Both the position numbers and the translations under genes were made by a program. From Armatimonadota bacterium (GTDB lineage: Bacteria; Armatimonadota; Fimbriimonadia; Fimbriimonadales; Fimbriimonadaceae): a DNA stretch of 64,000 nt. Under the pieces are notes generated by a model. It ran no database searches and was not told the origin of the DNA. It saw only the letters and a list, made by a program, of their open reading frames with translations. Where the stretch lies: contig JAFLBD010000002.1 in the NCBI GenBank assembly GCA_017303935.1, positions 124,001 to 188,000 on the forward strand, given 5' to 3'. Position 1 is the stretch's first letter. Each line of letters opens with the position of its first letter. Shown here one piece after another: positions 45,839-55,519 of this stretch.

Positions 45839-47223
45839 AACCGAATCTGATACCTCAGGGTGGTGACTTGGTAGTTCCTCGATGCGCCAACGATGCCGTT
45901 ATCGTGGAACCACTCACGGGTCAAAGTGAGAGTCGATCCTGGTGCAAAGCTGTAGCGATAGCCTAAGCCGAATTCTTGGATCGCATTGATCGCTCCCGAT
46001 CTGGTGCTCGGGTCAAAGATGCCATAGCGAGCGATGATTTGGCCCGAACTGCTCAACGTGTACGCTCCAAAAACGTGGTACGCGCTGACCGGGTTCGCTT
46101 CGCGAATAGAATCTGGCGTGGCGGCTGGACCGCTGGCTGGGATGCGATCCTGTCCCATAATCGCTTCTGCCCGAAGTGTCAACTTTGAATCCAAGAGCCC
46201 GCTGTAAGAAAGGTCTGCAGAAGTGAATTGACGATGGATTGCCGGGTGATTCACCTGCGTCCCAGTTGTCGAAAATCCGGTTGCTGGTCGGTCTCCTTGG
46301 AAGTGTGTAATTCCGGCACTCAGACCTTGCTTTTCATACCGGAGGCTACCAAATCCCGCAGCCGAGCCCGACGGCATGTAATCGCGCGAAACTTGTTCAG
46401 GATCGCGGACTGCCATCGAACCTCCCACGCCGAGGATTCCGGTCACTTCCGGGTTCAATTTCCGGCTGATATAAGCACCGCGAATCCGCTCACCTTCAAA
46501 CATCTTGCGGTGGAAAGTGGTGTGCTCTGGGAATTCTCGCAGTGCTGCCGACCGATCACTTTCATAGCCCATCATCACCTGGAATTGCCCTGCGACGACT
46601 TGAGTCAACCTTGCCTTGTTTGGATCGGCGATGTAAGTCAGAACCGCATCGCGCAGTTCGAAGCCGTTTCCACGGGTCGAACCGTTGTTTGTACTTCCGT
46701 CGAAAGAGAATTTGAGACTCACCCTAGGGTCTACTGAGTAGGTCCCACCGATCTGGAGTCGTCGGAGGTCGAACGCGTGCCGATTGTTTGGGGAGGAACC
46801 GACCCCGCCTTGGTTGGGATTTCGGCTCGAATCGATGTATTGAAACTGGGCGTAGGCACTTGGCTTGAACCTGGAATTGGCTTCAGTTGCCTTGGAGGTT
46901 GTGGCTACCTTTTGTTCAAGCTGGTCATTCTTAGCCTTGAGTGAAGCCAGCTCTGCTTCAATCCGCTCCATTCGGTCATTGATTTCTTGGAGTTCATCGA
47001 GCATTCCGCGCATGAGTTCGAGGGCTTCGTCATTGGTCGGCATATTCCCAGACTGAGCGAGATCACCCAGTTTCTGAGTCACGGCCCTAGACTTGTTTTT
47101 CAAAGCCTTGACCTGCAGCGTGTGGCTGTTCAGAACGAGCTTCTTTTGCTGAGATACAGGAATAGATTGAGCGCAAATTCCAACTGCAACCGCGGCCAAG
47201 TAGACCGTTAACAACCTCTTCAT
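45835..47223 (-). CDS. Outer-membrane porin with N-terminal coiled coil (porin O/P-like)
   Basis: A 462-aa protein from the ATG at 47223, with a signal peptide (MKRLLTVYLAAVAVGICA). A coiled coil at about 60-105 (LDELQEINDRMERIEAELASL) could reach the periplasm or peptidoglycan; the remaining 350 residues form a barrel of the phosphate-selective porin O/P type (FDLRRLQIGGTYSVDPR, VVAGQFQVMMGYESD) ending in YQIRF. The transported ion is not known. Confidence 0.85.
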   Translation of the reverse strand: MKRLLTVYLAAVAVGICAQSIPVSQQKKLVLNSHTLQVKALKNKSRAVTQKLGDLAQSGNMPTNDEALELMRGMLDELQEINDRMERIEAELASLKAKNDQLEQKVATTSKATEANSRFKPSAYAQFQYIDSSRNPNQGGVGSSPNNRHAFDLRRLQIGGTYSVDPRVSLKFSFDGSTNNGSTRGNGFELRDAVLTYIADPNKARLTQVVAGQFQVMMGYESDRSAALREFPEHTTFHRKMFEGERIRGAYISRKLNPEVTGILGVGGSMAVRDPEQVSRDYMPSGSAAGFGSLRYEKQGLSAGITHFQGDRPATGFSTTGTQVNHPAIHRQFTSADLSYSGLLDSKLTLRAEAIMGQDRIPASGPAATPDSIREANPVSAYHVFGAYTLSSSGQIIARYGIFDPSTRSGAINAIQEFGLGYRYSFAPGSTLTLTREWFHDNGIVGASRNYQVTTLRYQIRF

Positions 47224-47246
47224 CTTGTTAAGAAGTTTTGCATATC

Positions 47247-47278
47247 TTGTGCGGCCCAACATCGATTGCGCCGCACAA
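47247..47278 (-). terminator. Hairpin between aquaporin and porin genes
   Basis: A 9-bp stem TTGTGCGGC / GCCGCACAA with a 14-nt loop, 15 nt after the aquaporin stop on the minus strand. The tail on that strand is GATATGC, without a T-run, so it may attenuate rather than end transcription; the opposite strand has TTTTAT. Confidence 0.5.
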
Positions 47279-47292
47279 TTTTATGGCGGCTA

Positions 47293-47940
47293 CTAAGCTT
47301 CCGGTTCGCGCTGCATGTTGTAGACCGCACCGGCCGCGACTGCGCCGATACATGGTCCTACGATGTAGATCCAAATGTGAGAAATCGGAGCCTGGGTGAT
47401 CATCATGTTCAGCAGATTTGGGCCGATTCCGACCGCAGGGTTGAACGCTCCGCCAGAAATCGGACCGCCAGCATAGGCAGCAGCGACGATTGTCCCGCCG
47501 ATTGCCAATCCGTAGAAACTATTTCCTTTTGTCTTTTCATGAACTGCGACATTGAACACCACCAACATCAGCATGAAGGTGAACAAAATCTCGACACAAA
47601 GTGCTTGAGGGATGCTCGCCGTCTGTGCTGGGGCAGGACCGAACGTCTTGCCGGTTATGAAATAACTCCCGTAGGCACCGGCAAATCCACCCAATAGCTG
47701 GGCCACGACATACTGCCCGAACTCAGAAGCGGACATTTTGCCAGACAAGAATAATCCCAAAGAAACGGCCGGGTTGTAGTGTGCGCCCGAGACATGCCCG
47801 CCCATGTAGACCAGCACCGCGAGCGCAAATCCGATGGCGATCACCGAAGTCGGTAAAGCACCACCCACAACGACCATCCCGATAGTAAGTACCAGGAAAA
47901 ACGTGCCAATGAATTCTGTGAGTATTTTTGCCTTTACCAT
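47293..47940 (-). CDS. Aquaporin/glycerol facilitator (MIP family)
   Basis: A 215-aa protein with six membrane helices and the two NPA boxes (HYNPAVSLG at 56-58 and GGAFNPAVGIG near 166). The narrow-pore residues near the second box suggest a small-solute or water channel; water versus glycerol cannot be settled by eye. Confidence 0.92.
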   Translation of the reverse strand: MVKAKILTEFIGTFFLVLTIGMVVVGGALPTSVIAIGFALAVLVYMGGHVSGAHYNPAVSLGLFLSGKMSASEFGQYVVAQLLGGFAGAYGSYFITGKTFGPAPAQTASIPQALCVEILFTFMLMLVVFNVAVHEKTKGNSFYGLAIGGTIVAAAYAGGPISGGAFNPAVGIGPNLLNMMITQAPISHIWIYIVGPCIGAVAAGAVYNMQREPEA

Positions 47941-48042
47941 TTCTCGAATGGACGTAGCTTCAAGACCGAACGCCGTTGCGTTTTCCAGCTTTTGGCGACT
48001 TAGCGGTACGATAGGAAATTGCTCGCCAGCGTTGTTGAGCGA

Positions 48043-49281
48043 ATGGAGACCGACAAATCCATGGCAGACAAATCCAAATCTAAATCCATTCTTTGCTTGA
48101 CGAGTTATGAAAAAGGGTTCGAATTCCTAAGAGAATGTCGCCGCCAAGGCTATAGTGTGATGCTGTTGACCGGCGAGAGCTTGCGCCATTCTCCTTGGCC
48201 GATGGATGCGATCGACGACATCTTCTTCTTGCCAGATCCGAACAAGGAATGGAACCTTCGCGACATGGTCAAAGCAGTGAGCTACTTGTCCCGATCAGTA
48301 AAGATTGATCGCATCGTAGCTCTGGATGATTTTGATGTCGAAAAGGCAGCATTGCTGCGCGAGCACCTTCGAATTCCAGGAATGGGTGAGACCACCGCGC
48401 GAAACTTCAGGGACAAGCTAGCGATGCGGGGCCGCGCAAAGGATGCCGGAATCCCTGTTCCCCCATTTAGCGCCGTTTTTAACGATGGCGAAGTCAACGC
48501 ATTTGCGCAATCTGTACCGGCGCCGTGGGTGATCAAACCCAGGCTGCAGGCGAACGCAATCGGCATCAAAAAGGTCGGGAATATTGATGAGCTGTGGCAT
48601 GTGCTGCATTCGTTGGGTGATACTCGCGACGAATTCCTGATCGAAAAATATATCCCCGGAAAAATTTGCCACGTCGACAGCGTGATCGTCGAGGGCAAGG
48701 TGACTTTCGCCTGTGCAAGCGAATATGGGACTCCTCCGATGGAAGTTTTTCATGGTGGACGTGTATTTACAACACGAACGGTGATGCCGGCATCAGAATT
48801 GGAAACGAATCTTCTTGCCGTCAATCAAAAAATCATGACTGGCCTCGGCTTGAAGTATGGGGTTTCTCACACCGAGTTCATCGTCGGAGATGACGGAGTG
48901 GTGTACTTCCTCGAAACCTCTGCCAGAGTCGGCGGGGCAAACATCGCCGAACTTGTCGAATTTAGCACTGGCGTCAACCTCTGGGTCGAATGGGCCAAGC
49001 TCGAATGCGCGGAAAATCCGAAGAAGGTGAAAACCAAGCGGACCGCAAAGAACCATGGAGCTCTGCTTGCCACCCTAGCGCAACAGACTCATCCGGACAT
49101 GAGCCGCTACAACGATCCGGAGGTGAAGTGGAAGCTCGATAAGAAGCAACATGCCGGGCTCATCCTCGCATCACCTGACTATGACCGCACGACAGAATTG
49201 CTGGATAGCTATCTAAAGCGGTTCTATCAGGACTTCTTTGCATCGCTGCCCGCCGCCGAAAGCGCCAGTCAGATGGGTTGA
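48043..49281 (+). CDS. ATP-grasp domain protein
   Basis: About 412 aa from the ATG at 48043 (a TTG at 48019 and an ATG at 48061 are alternatives; a TACGAT box sits 6 nt before the TTG). The ATP-grasp fold is shown by NFRDKLAMRGRAKDAGIPVP, PWVIKPRLQANAIGIKKV, EKYIPGKICHVDSV and FLETSARVGGANIAE. It joins a carboxylate to an amine or thiol using ATP. The substrate is unknown; similar stand-alone enzymes make peptides or modify carboxylates. Confidence 0.85.
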   Translation: METDKSMADKSKSKSILCLTSYEKGFEFLRECRRQGYSVMLLTGESLRHSPWPMDAIDDIFFLPDPNKEWNLRDMVKAVSYLSRSVKIDRIVALDDFDVEKAALLREHLRIPGMGETTARNFRDKLAMRGRAKDAGIPVPPFSAVFNDGEVNAFAQSVPAPWVIKPRLQANAIGIKKVGNIDELWHVLHSLGDTRDEFLIEKYIPGKICHVDSVIVEGKVTFACASEYGTPPMEVFHGGRVFTTRTVMPASELETNLLAVNQKIMTGLGLKYGVSHTEFIVGDDGVVYFLETSARVGGANIAELVEFSTGVNLWVEWAKLECAENPKKVKTKRTAKNHGALLATLAQQTHPDMSRYNDPEVKWKLDKKQHAGLILASPDYDRTTELLDSYLKRFYQDFFASLPAAESASQMG

Positions 49282-49916
49282 ATCCAGGCGTCGATCACTT
49301 TGGAAACTTCATCGTGACCGACTTGTCGCCCCAAGTCGCTTGCCGATAGACCTTCATCGGTAAGCGCTCGTGGGTCCGCGCCCTGTTCAAGGAATTCTGC
49401 GGCTAACTGGGCATCCCCAAGTTCGGCGCAATAGTGCAAAACGGAGAATCCTTGTCCTCCCAAGAGATTGACGTCGGCTCCTCTCGATGCCAGTGTGCGA
49501 GCAATGCCTACATAACCGCTGGCCAAAGCAGCATGAATTGGCGCGGATCCGATGGCATTTTCTGCCTTCAAGTTGGGATTTGCGCCATGGTCAAGCAGAA
49601 AATTCACGGCCTCCTGCTGCCCGAAAAAGGAAGCCAATTGGAGAGCGTTGAACCCGTCACCTTGCGGAGCGTCAATGTTGTCTGCGAAGGTGGAAGCCTT
49701 CAACTCATCCAATGCCCCCAAGGCTGCTGATTCGTATATGGATAAGTTGGACTTCTTCACCTGGATTAACCCAGCCAAATCGGCTCGCCGGTAGTACAGC
49801 GCCGTCAACAGGCCGCTCACTCCATTCACCATTTGGTTAGCAAGCTCAGGATCGTTCTCTAGAGCAGACTCCAATGCCGCCGGGTCACCTAACCGGATGA
49901 GTTCTTCGAGACTCAT
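49269..49916 (-). CDS. Ankyrin-repeat protein
   Basis: A 215-aa protein made of about five ankyrin repeats, clearest in GFNALQLASFFGQQEAVNFLLDHGANPN and APIHAALASGYVGIARTLASRGADVN. Such repeats bind other proteins. A CATACT box (49924-49929) lies 7 nt before the ATG. The end overlaps the ATP-grasp gene by 13 bp. Confidence 0.9.
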   Translation of the reverse strand: MSLEELIRLGDPAALESALENDPELANQMVNGVSGLLTALYYRRADLAGLIQVKKSNLSIYESAALGALDELKASTFADNIDAPQGDGFNALQLASFFGQQEAVNFLLDHGANPNLKAENAIGSAPIHAALASGYVGIARTLASRGADVNLLGGQGFSVLHYCAELGDAQLAAEFLEQGADPRALTDEGLSASDLGRQVGHDEVSKVIDAWIQPI

Positions 49917-49996
49917 GCCACCAAGTATGCCAGAACAAGTAATCGCACTAGCCTAGTAACCACCTCATTTCCGGCAAAACAGATACGGGGTTATCA

Positions 49997-51733
49997 GTGG
50001 GGAAATCAGGCGAGAACATCGAGAGCATTTTGCTGGCACACCGGCTTGTCACTAAGTCGCAATTACAGCAAGCGAGGGAAATTCAGCGTTATTCGGACGA
50101 ATCCATCACCGATCTCATCGTCAAGATGGGCTTTGTGAAGGAGGATCAACTGCTAAAAATGCTTGCTGCGCGAGTTGGTGTTGCTCCTTGGAACCTGCGG
50201 ACCGACACGCCAGAAGCAAACGCGCTGAACAAACTGCCTAGCGAATTCTGCGTTGATAAGAACATCTTGCCAGTCCAGATTCGTGGCGATCTGTTGCTCT
50301 TAGCGATGGCCGATCCCCGCGACTTGGTCACGATCGACCAAGCGAAAGAACTTTCTGGCATGCGGATTGAACCCGTCCTTGCAAGCGAAACCGCGCTTGA
50401 AAGAGCAATTCGAGCCATCCATTCTGGGCAACGTGAGGCGACATCGGTCCACGGCTTGATCGAGCAAGCGATGCTCGAGATTCGCGAAAAGGACGAACTC
50501 GAATCAGACGAGTTGGAGGCTGCCGAGATCGACACGCGACCAGTCGTTGGTTTGGTCAACCAAATCATTTCGGATGCTGTGCGGATGTTGGCGAGCGATA
50601 TCCATATCGAACCACGGGCGAACCGAGTCGATGTTCGCTTTCGCCTCGACGGTCAACTTGCCAAATTCCAAGAGTTTCCGCGCGAACTGTTGCCGATGGT
50701 CGTCGCCAGAATCAAGATTCTGGCGGAACTTGATATCGTCGAGTTCCGAATGCCGCAAGATGGTCGAATCGCAGCGAGAGTCGATTCAAGAGATATCGAT
50801 CTTCGCGTCAGTGTGATTCCAAATCACCATGGACAACGGGTGGTCTTGCGAATCATGGACCGCGCTGCTACGCTCAAGAATCTGCAAGAACTCGGATTTT
50901 CTGCACACAACTTAAACGCCTTCCGGCGCGTGGTTCATAAGCCGTATGGAATGGTTTTGGTCGCTGGCCCAACTGGAAGCGGTAAGACAACCACGCTATA
51001 TGCCGCACTCAACGAAGTCAAAGACGACCACCGGAATATCATGACTTGCGAGGATCCGGTCGAGTACGACATCGAAGGAATTAACCAATCCCAAGTCAAC
51101 ACCAAAGTTGGATTGACTTTTGCGACTCAGCTCCGCGCAATCTTGCGTCAAGATCCAGACATCGTTCTTGTGGGTGAAATCCGGGACAAAGAGACGGCCG
51201 AGGTGGCCATTTCGGCGAGTATGACCGGGCACCTAGTGCTTTCGACAATCCATACCAATGATTCGGTGAGCGCGATTCCGCGCCTGGGAGATATCGGAGT
51301 ACCACAATATCTGCTCGGAACTTCGTTGATCGGCGTGCTGGCGCAAAGATTGGTACGTTGCCTCTGCACCCAATGCAGAGTCGATGATGTTCCAGCTGAG
51401 GAAGAGTCGGCGGTGCTGTTCTCACATCTTGGCCGAGCCGTCCACCGTGTGTATCGACCAAAAGGATGTAGCCATTGCTTTGGCACGGGCTACCGCGGCC
51501 GTATTGCCGTCGGCGAACTCCTGCCGGTGAATTCCGCGATGCAACGGATGATCGCTGCTGGGGCACCGGTGGATCAGCTTCTCGCCGAAGCAACCAAGGT
51601 GGGATACGTTCCAATGCAAACTGACGCTCTCGAACGAGTGGCTTCTGGAATGACTTCATTCGACGAAGTCGCTCGAGTGGTGTTCCTGGATGATCTTGGT
51701 GAACAGCGTGCAGGGCATCTGCATGTGGCCTAA
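49997..51733 (+). CDS. Type II secretion / type IV pilus assembly ATPase (GspE/PilB)
   Basis: A 578-aa protein with a GTG start. An MshEN-type N-terminal domain (1-150) is followed by the ATPase with VAGPTGSGKTTTLYAA, an Asp box, the LRAILRQDPDIVLVGEIRDKETAE stretch and a zinc cluster CLCTQC...CSHCFGTGYRGR. It drives pseudopilus or pilus extension. The prepilin at 37907 is a possible substrate; other pilus genes are not here. Confidence 0.93.
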   Translation: MGKSGENIESILLAHRLVTKSQLQQAREIQRYSDESITDLIVKMGFVKEDQLLKMLAARVGVAPWNLRTDTPEANALNKLPSEFCVDKNILPVQIRGDLLLLAMADPRDLVTIDQAKELSGMRIEPVLASETALERAIRAIHSGQREATSVHGLIEQAMLEIREKDELESDELEAAEIDTRPVVGLVNQIISDAVRMLASDIHIEPRANRVDVRFRLDGQLAKFQEFPRELLPMVVARIKILAELDIVEFRMPQDGRIAARVDSRDIDLRVSVIPNHHGQRVVLRIMDRAATLKNLQELGFSAHNLNAFRRVVHKPYGMVLVAGPTGSGKTTTLYAALNEVKDDHRNIMTCEDPVEYDIEGINQSQVNTKVGLTFATQLRAILRQDPDIVLVGEIRDKETAEVAISASMTGHLVLSTIHTNDSVSAIPRLGDIGVPQYLLGTSLIGVLAQRLVRCLCTQCRVDDVPAEEESAVLFSHLGRAVHRVYRPKGCSHCFGTGYRGRIAVGELLPVNSAMQRMIAAGAPVDQLLAEATKVGYVPMQTDALERVASGMTSFDEVARVVFLDDLGEQRAGHLHVA

Positions 51734-52737
51734 CGCCGATTCTTGAGAATGAAATACAGCATCGGCGCGCCTAAAATCGCGGTGATCGCACCTACGGGGA
51801 TTTCCTGTCCTTCGATCAGTCGTTGAGACAGGAAATCTGCGAACAAAAGACAAATCGCTCCGATCAACGCGGAAATTGGCACCGATTGCCTGGAATTTGG
51901 TCCCACCAACGACCGAGCAAAATGCGGCGAGATTAACCCCAAGAACGCGATAATGCCTGCGGCTCCGACGGTAGCACTCGCCAAGATACTTCCGGTCAAA
52001 AGAATACGAGCACGGACACCATTTGGATCGACCCCCAAACTCACTGCGCTTAGGTCACCCATTGCCAGAGTGTTGATGTTTCTTGATTCCCGCATGATCA
52101 CCCAAAACCCGGCAGCAAGGAGTAGGGCAAGCACCAGATTTCGACTCCAAAATGCTGGCGAGATTGATCCCATAAGCCAGCCTATCACTTGCACCGAGTT
52201 CAATCCGCGCAGGTAGATATTGAGCGTCAGGAGGCTAGAAAGCACCGTTCCGACTACGACGCCAGTTAAGATCAAATTGTCTTTACTGGCCCGATCCGAC
52301 TGGCGATTCAATCCCAGCACCACCATTAGCGCCAAGCACCCTCCAATCACGCAAGTCAGAATTTGCCCGAGTTCGAGGGCAATGCCGGTCGTGAGCCCTA
52401 CCGAGAATCCTAGCGCGCCAAGCAGCGCCGCGCCACCAGAAACGCCGACGACGAACGGCTCTGCGAGCGGATTTCGAAAAAGTAGCTGGAAGGCGCATCC
52501 GCAGATTCCCAGAATCGCCCCAACCAAAACGCATGAGATCGCACGGGGTAGCCGCAAATCCCAAAGAATAGAATAGGCTCCATCTTGTGCCGGCAACCGC
52601 AAGAACAGGGCGTTGAAGAACTCTGTGAGGCTCAGAGTGCTGCGGCCAGGTGAAATGATTACGACAACGAACGTTACCAATAGAACTAGCGCGAGCACGC
52701 TTGCCCAATATCTAGGTGACTTTGTTCGTAGATTCAT
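51730..52737 (-). CDS. FecCD-family ABC permease (iron-siderophore or B12)
   Basis: A 335-aa protein from the ATG at 52737, with nine or ten membrane helices. It has the WDLRLPRAISCVLVGA and NPLAEPFVVGVSGGAALL segments and the LLTGSILASATVGAAGIIAFLGLISPHFAR region typical of BtuC/FhuB permeases. It works as a dimer with an ATPase and a binding protein, neither of which is adjacent. The start is divergent from the aminotransferase with only 24 bp between. Confidence 0.9.
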   Translation of the reverse strand: MNLRTKSPRYWASVLALVLLVTFVVVIISPGRSTLSLTEFFNALFLRLPAQDGAYSILWDLRLPRAISCVLVGAILGICGCAFQLLFRNPLAEPFVVGVSGGAALLGALGFSVGLTTGIALELGQILTCVIGGCLALMVVLGLNRQSDRASKDNLILTGVVVGTVLSSLLTLNIYLRGLNSVQVIGWLMGSISPAFWSRNLVLALLLAAGFWVIMRESRNINTLAMGDLSAVSLGVDPNGVRARILLTGSILASATVGAAGIIAFLGLISPHFARSLVGPNSRQSVPISALIGAICLLFADFLSQRLIEGQEIPVGAITAILGAPMLYFILKNRR

Positions 52738-52746
52738 CCCCACGGG

Positions 52747-52753
52747 TAATATG
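52747..52753. promoter_or_regulatory. Shared -10 element of a divergent promoter pair
   Basis: The bases TAATATG read TAATAT on the plus strand (9 nt before the GTG at 52762) and CATATT on the minus strand (10 nt before the ATG at 52737). One near-symmetric box could therefore serve both genes in the 24-bp gap. Confidence 0.55.
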
Positions 52754-52761
52754 ACCCGAAC

Positions 52762-53946
52762 GTGACCAATCTTGCGCTGGCAAACCGAATGCAGGCTATC
52801 AAGCCGTCCCCCACTCTTGCGATCACCGCAAAGGCGAAGGCGATGTCCGCAAACGGGATTGACGTCATTTCGTTCGGTGCAGGTGAACCGGATTTCGATA
52901 CTCCATCTGAAATCTGCGATGCCGCCATACACGCAATCCAATCCGGCGACACTCGATATGGCCCAAGCGCAGGTAGCCCGGCATTACGCCAGGCCATTTC
53001 CGAAAAGTTTTATCGCGAAAACAAACTCAAATACGATCCCGCGCAAATCGTGGTGAGTTGCGGCGCAAAGCACTCGATCTATAACGCGCTCCAAGTTCTA
53101 GTCAATCCAGGTGATGAAGTCATTCTCATCGCACCGTACTGGATGACCTACGCGGATCAAATTTTGCTCGCCGGCGGCACTCCAGTCGTTGTACAGACGA
53201 ACGCCGAAAATCAGTTTCGCCCGACGCTGGAGCAATTAGAGGCCGCTGTTTCCTCGAATACCAAGGCGATCATCATCAACAGCCCTTCGAATCCGACCGG
53301 CGCGATCCTCGAACGTGATGACCTAAAGACGATTGCTGCCCTGGCGCTTAAGCGCGGATTTTGGATCATCACAGACGAGATCTACGAGCGGCTGACCTAC
53401 GATGGCAAGCAGCACCAAAGCATCGCCGCCCTCAGCCAAGACGTTTACAATCAGACCATTACCGTGGCCGGATGCAGCAAGACATTTGCCATGACTGGCT
53501 GGAGAATCGGGTACATCGGCGCCCCAGAATTCATTGCGAAGGCGATCGGGATGTTGCAGGATCAAGTGACCAGCAATCCAACGAGCTTTGCGCAAGCTGG
53601 CGCGATTGCGGCACTCAAAATGCAAGATGAAAAAGTCGTAGCTATGCGCGAAGAGTTCCAGCGACGACGCGACCTGATCGTGAAGTTGATTAATGAAGTG
53701 CCAAATCTCTCGGTGAATGTACCGAGCGGTGCATTTTACGCATTCGTCGATGTCCAAAAGTCGCTACTGCCTGGGCAAACGGATGTAGAACTTGCCTCTA
53801 CGATTCTGGAACACGCTCATGTGGCGACCGTGCCTGGAAGCGTGTTCATGGCGCCGGGCTTTATCCGAATGAGCTACGCGACCAATCAGACCCTCATCGC
53901 AGAGGGAGTCGAAAGAATCAAGAATTTTCTGGCGAAGCAAGCATGA
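52762..53946 (+). CDS. aspC: Class I aspartate/aromatic aminotransferase
   Basis: A 394-aa fold type I aminotransferase starting at GTG. Typical stretches are SFGAGEPDFDTP, YGPSAGSPALR, INSPSNPTGAI, DEIYERLTYDG and the PLP lysine in AGCSKTFAMTGWRIGY (near 240). It most likely moves the amino group between aspartate and 2-oxoglutarate or related acids. It overlaps rnc by ATGA. Confidence 0.92.
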   Translation: MTNLALANRMQAIKPSPTLAITAKAKAMSANGIDVISFGAGEPDFDTPSEICDAAIHAIQSGDTRYGPSAGSPALRQAISEKFYRENKLKYDPAQIVVSCGAKHSIYNALQVLVNPGDEVILIAPYWMTYADQILLAGGTPVVVQTNAENQFRPTLEQLEAAVSSNTKAIIINSPSNPTGAILERDDLKTIAALALKRGFWIITDEIYERLTYDGKQHQSIAALSQDVYNQTITVAGCSKTFAMTGWRIGYIGAPEFIAKAIGMLQDQVTSNPTSFAQAGAIAALKMQDEKVVAMREEFQRRRDLIVKLINEVPNLSVNVPSGAFYAFVDVQKSLLPGQTDVELASTILEHAHVATVPGSVFMAPGFIRMSYATNQTLIAEGVERIKNFLAKQA

Positions 53947-54644
53947 AAATCCCAAAGGGAATTCCACTCAAAAGCGAAGAGCTATTCAAACTTGCGATGA
54001 CCCACCGGTCCGCTGCGACTGATTCCGTTGCAGAAAGTTATGAACGTCTAGAATTCTTTGGCGATTCTGTATTGGGCTTAATCATTGCGCACTATCTCTA
54101 TGAGCACCATCCTTCCTGGGATCAGGGCATGCTCAGCAAAGCAAAGAGTTATGTTGTGCAAGAAGCTCCGCTTGCCGAAACTGCTACCAAATTGGGATTG
54201 GGAGAATTCTTGATCTTGAGTGCAAGCGAGGAATTCACCGGAGGCAGACAACGCCCATCGATCCTTGCGGATGTTTTCGAAGCATTGATCGGAGGCATCT
54301 TCTTGGAGTCAGGATTAGAAAAAGCCCGGTGGTTTGTCTTGGAGCAATTGCATCCATTTCTGGAAACTATCTCTGGGGGCGATGTTAATCCAACCGATTT
54401 TAAGTCCCGATTGCAAGAAATTGTTCAAAGTCGGTGGCGAACCATGCCTTATTATCGTCTTACTGATGATAGCGGGTCTTCTCACGAACGAAGGTTTGCT
54501 GTGAGTGTTATCGTCGATAATGAGGTTTTGGGAATCGGAATTGGGAGGTCAAAGAAGGAAGCTGAACAGTCTGCTGCGAAAGACGCGATCGAACTGATCG
54601 AGCGAGCACAGCATAACGAATCGTTTGCTTTTGAAGACTATTGA
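53943..54644 (+). CDS. rnc: Ribonuclease III
   Basis: A 233-aa protein. The catalytic domain has ERLEFFGDSVLGL and ILADVFEALIGGIFLESG with the acidic residues intact, and a dsRNA-binding domain (about 155-225) ends GIGIGRSKKEAEQSAAKDAIELI. It processes rRNA precursors and other duplex RNA. It is translationally coupled to the aminotransferase gene. Confidence 0.95.
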   Translation: MKIPKGIPLKSEELFKLAMTHRSAATDSVAESYERLEFFGDSVLGLIIAHYLYEHHPSWDQGMLSKAKSYVVQEAPLAETATKLGLGEFLILSASEEFTGGRQRPSILADVFEALIGGIFLESGLEKARWFVLEQLHPFLETISGGDVNPTDFKSRLQEIVQSRWRTMPYYRLTDDSGSSHERRFAVSVIVDNEVLGIGIGRSKKEAEQSAAKDAIELIERAQHNESFAFEDY

Positions 54645-54696
54645 ACTGAAAATCCTTATACTATTCACGTAAACGTACGGGTTTTGGAACAACTTT

Positions 54697-54725
54697 TTGA
54701 CGGGTAGTGTCGAATTTGGTATATT
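54697..54725 (+). promoter_or_regulatory. Sigma-70-type promoter of the PEP-CTERM gene
   Basis: TTGACG (54697-54702), a 17-nt spacer and TATATT (54720-54725). It gives a leader of roughly 35 nt with GGAG before the ATG at 54768. Confidence 0.8.
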
Positions 54726-54767
54726 CTTTGCAGTGATTGGTTTGTCCTTTGACGGAGCATTAAATTT

Positions 54768-55493
54768 ATGAAAGCGATGAAATTAGGTGTAACGATGATG
54801 GTGGCGCTTAGCGTTGCCAGCGCGATGGCGATGCCACGCAACAGTTTCTTGATTCGGCCGGCCAAGAGCAAGGCTGAACTTATTAAGCAGATTTCCAGCG
54901 AGCCAGTGGTCATGGACCGATACATGCGCCACTACAGCATGAGCCGCGAAGAAGTTCTTGCTTACGTCGGCAGCCTCAAGCTTGGCCGCGCAAAGAAGAC
55001 TGGCGTTTACTCGATCTATGGCGTGCCAAAGGATGGCGTTATCCACGCTACTCCTCAATTGGTAAAGCAAAACAGCTTGGTCTGGGAAGACTCGATGGGC
55101 GAGCCAATCCTGCTCGAAGTTTGCGGTAACCCATTCGGCCAAGGTCCAAAGCGAGCAACCATGTCGGACATGATTGCTGCAACTCCAGCTCCTGCTAACG
55201 ATGAACTGGTGGCGATGTCGACTATTCCTTCGCAGCCAATCGTCAGCAGCAACGTGAGCATGGACATGGCACCGATGGTTCCAACCGTAACCCAAACTCC
55301 AGAGCCTCCAACGGAAGTCGCTTCACGACGACGCGATAACCTCGGCTGGTTGGCCATCATCCCAGCAGCGGCTGCGATCACTGTTCGAAACGGTGGCAAC
55401 GATCAGCCAGTGCCAGAACCAGGCACGATGACTGCTCTTGGTCTCGGCACAGCAGCACTCGTTGCCCGCCGACGAAACAAGAAGTCCAACTAA
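54768..55493 (+). CDS. PEP-CTERM sorting-domain surface protein
   Basis: A 241-aa protein with an N-terminal signal peptide (MKAMKLGVTMMVALSVASAMA) and a C-terminal PVPEPGTMTALGLGTAALVARRRNKK, that is, the PEP motif, a membrane helix and a basic tail. Exosortase would cut it at PEP during export. The middle has no known domain. It has its own strong promoter and terminator, so it is probably expressed alone and well. Confidence 0.9.
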   Translation: MKAMKLGVTMMVALSVASAMAMPRNSFLIRPAKSKAELIKQISSEPVVMDRYMRHYSMSREEVLAYVGSLKLGRAKKTGVYSIYGVPKDGVIHATPQLVKQNSLVWEDSMGEPILLEVCGNPFGQGPKRATMSDMIAATPAPANDELVAMSTIPSQPIVSSNVSMDMAPMVPTVTQTPEPPTEVASRRRDNLGWLAIIPAAAAITVRNGGNDQPVPEPGTMTALGLGTAALVARRRNKKSN

Positions 55494-55519
55494 TCCAGAC
55501 CTAATTGGGCCGTCAAAGC

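Noticed and set aside
48001-48042. TTG at 48019 as start of the ATP-grasp gene
   Set aside because: A TACGAT box is well placed for it, but the extra eight residues add nothing to the fold and an ATG follows; kept only as an alternative.
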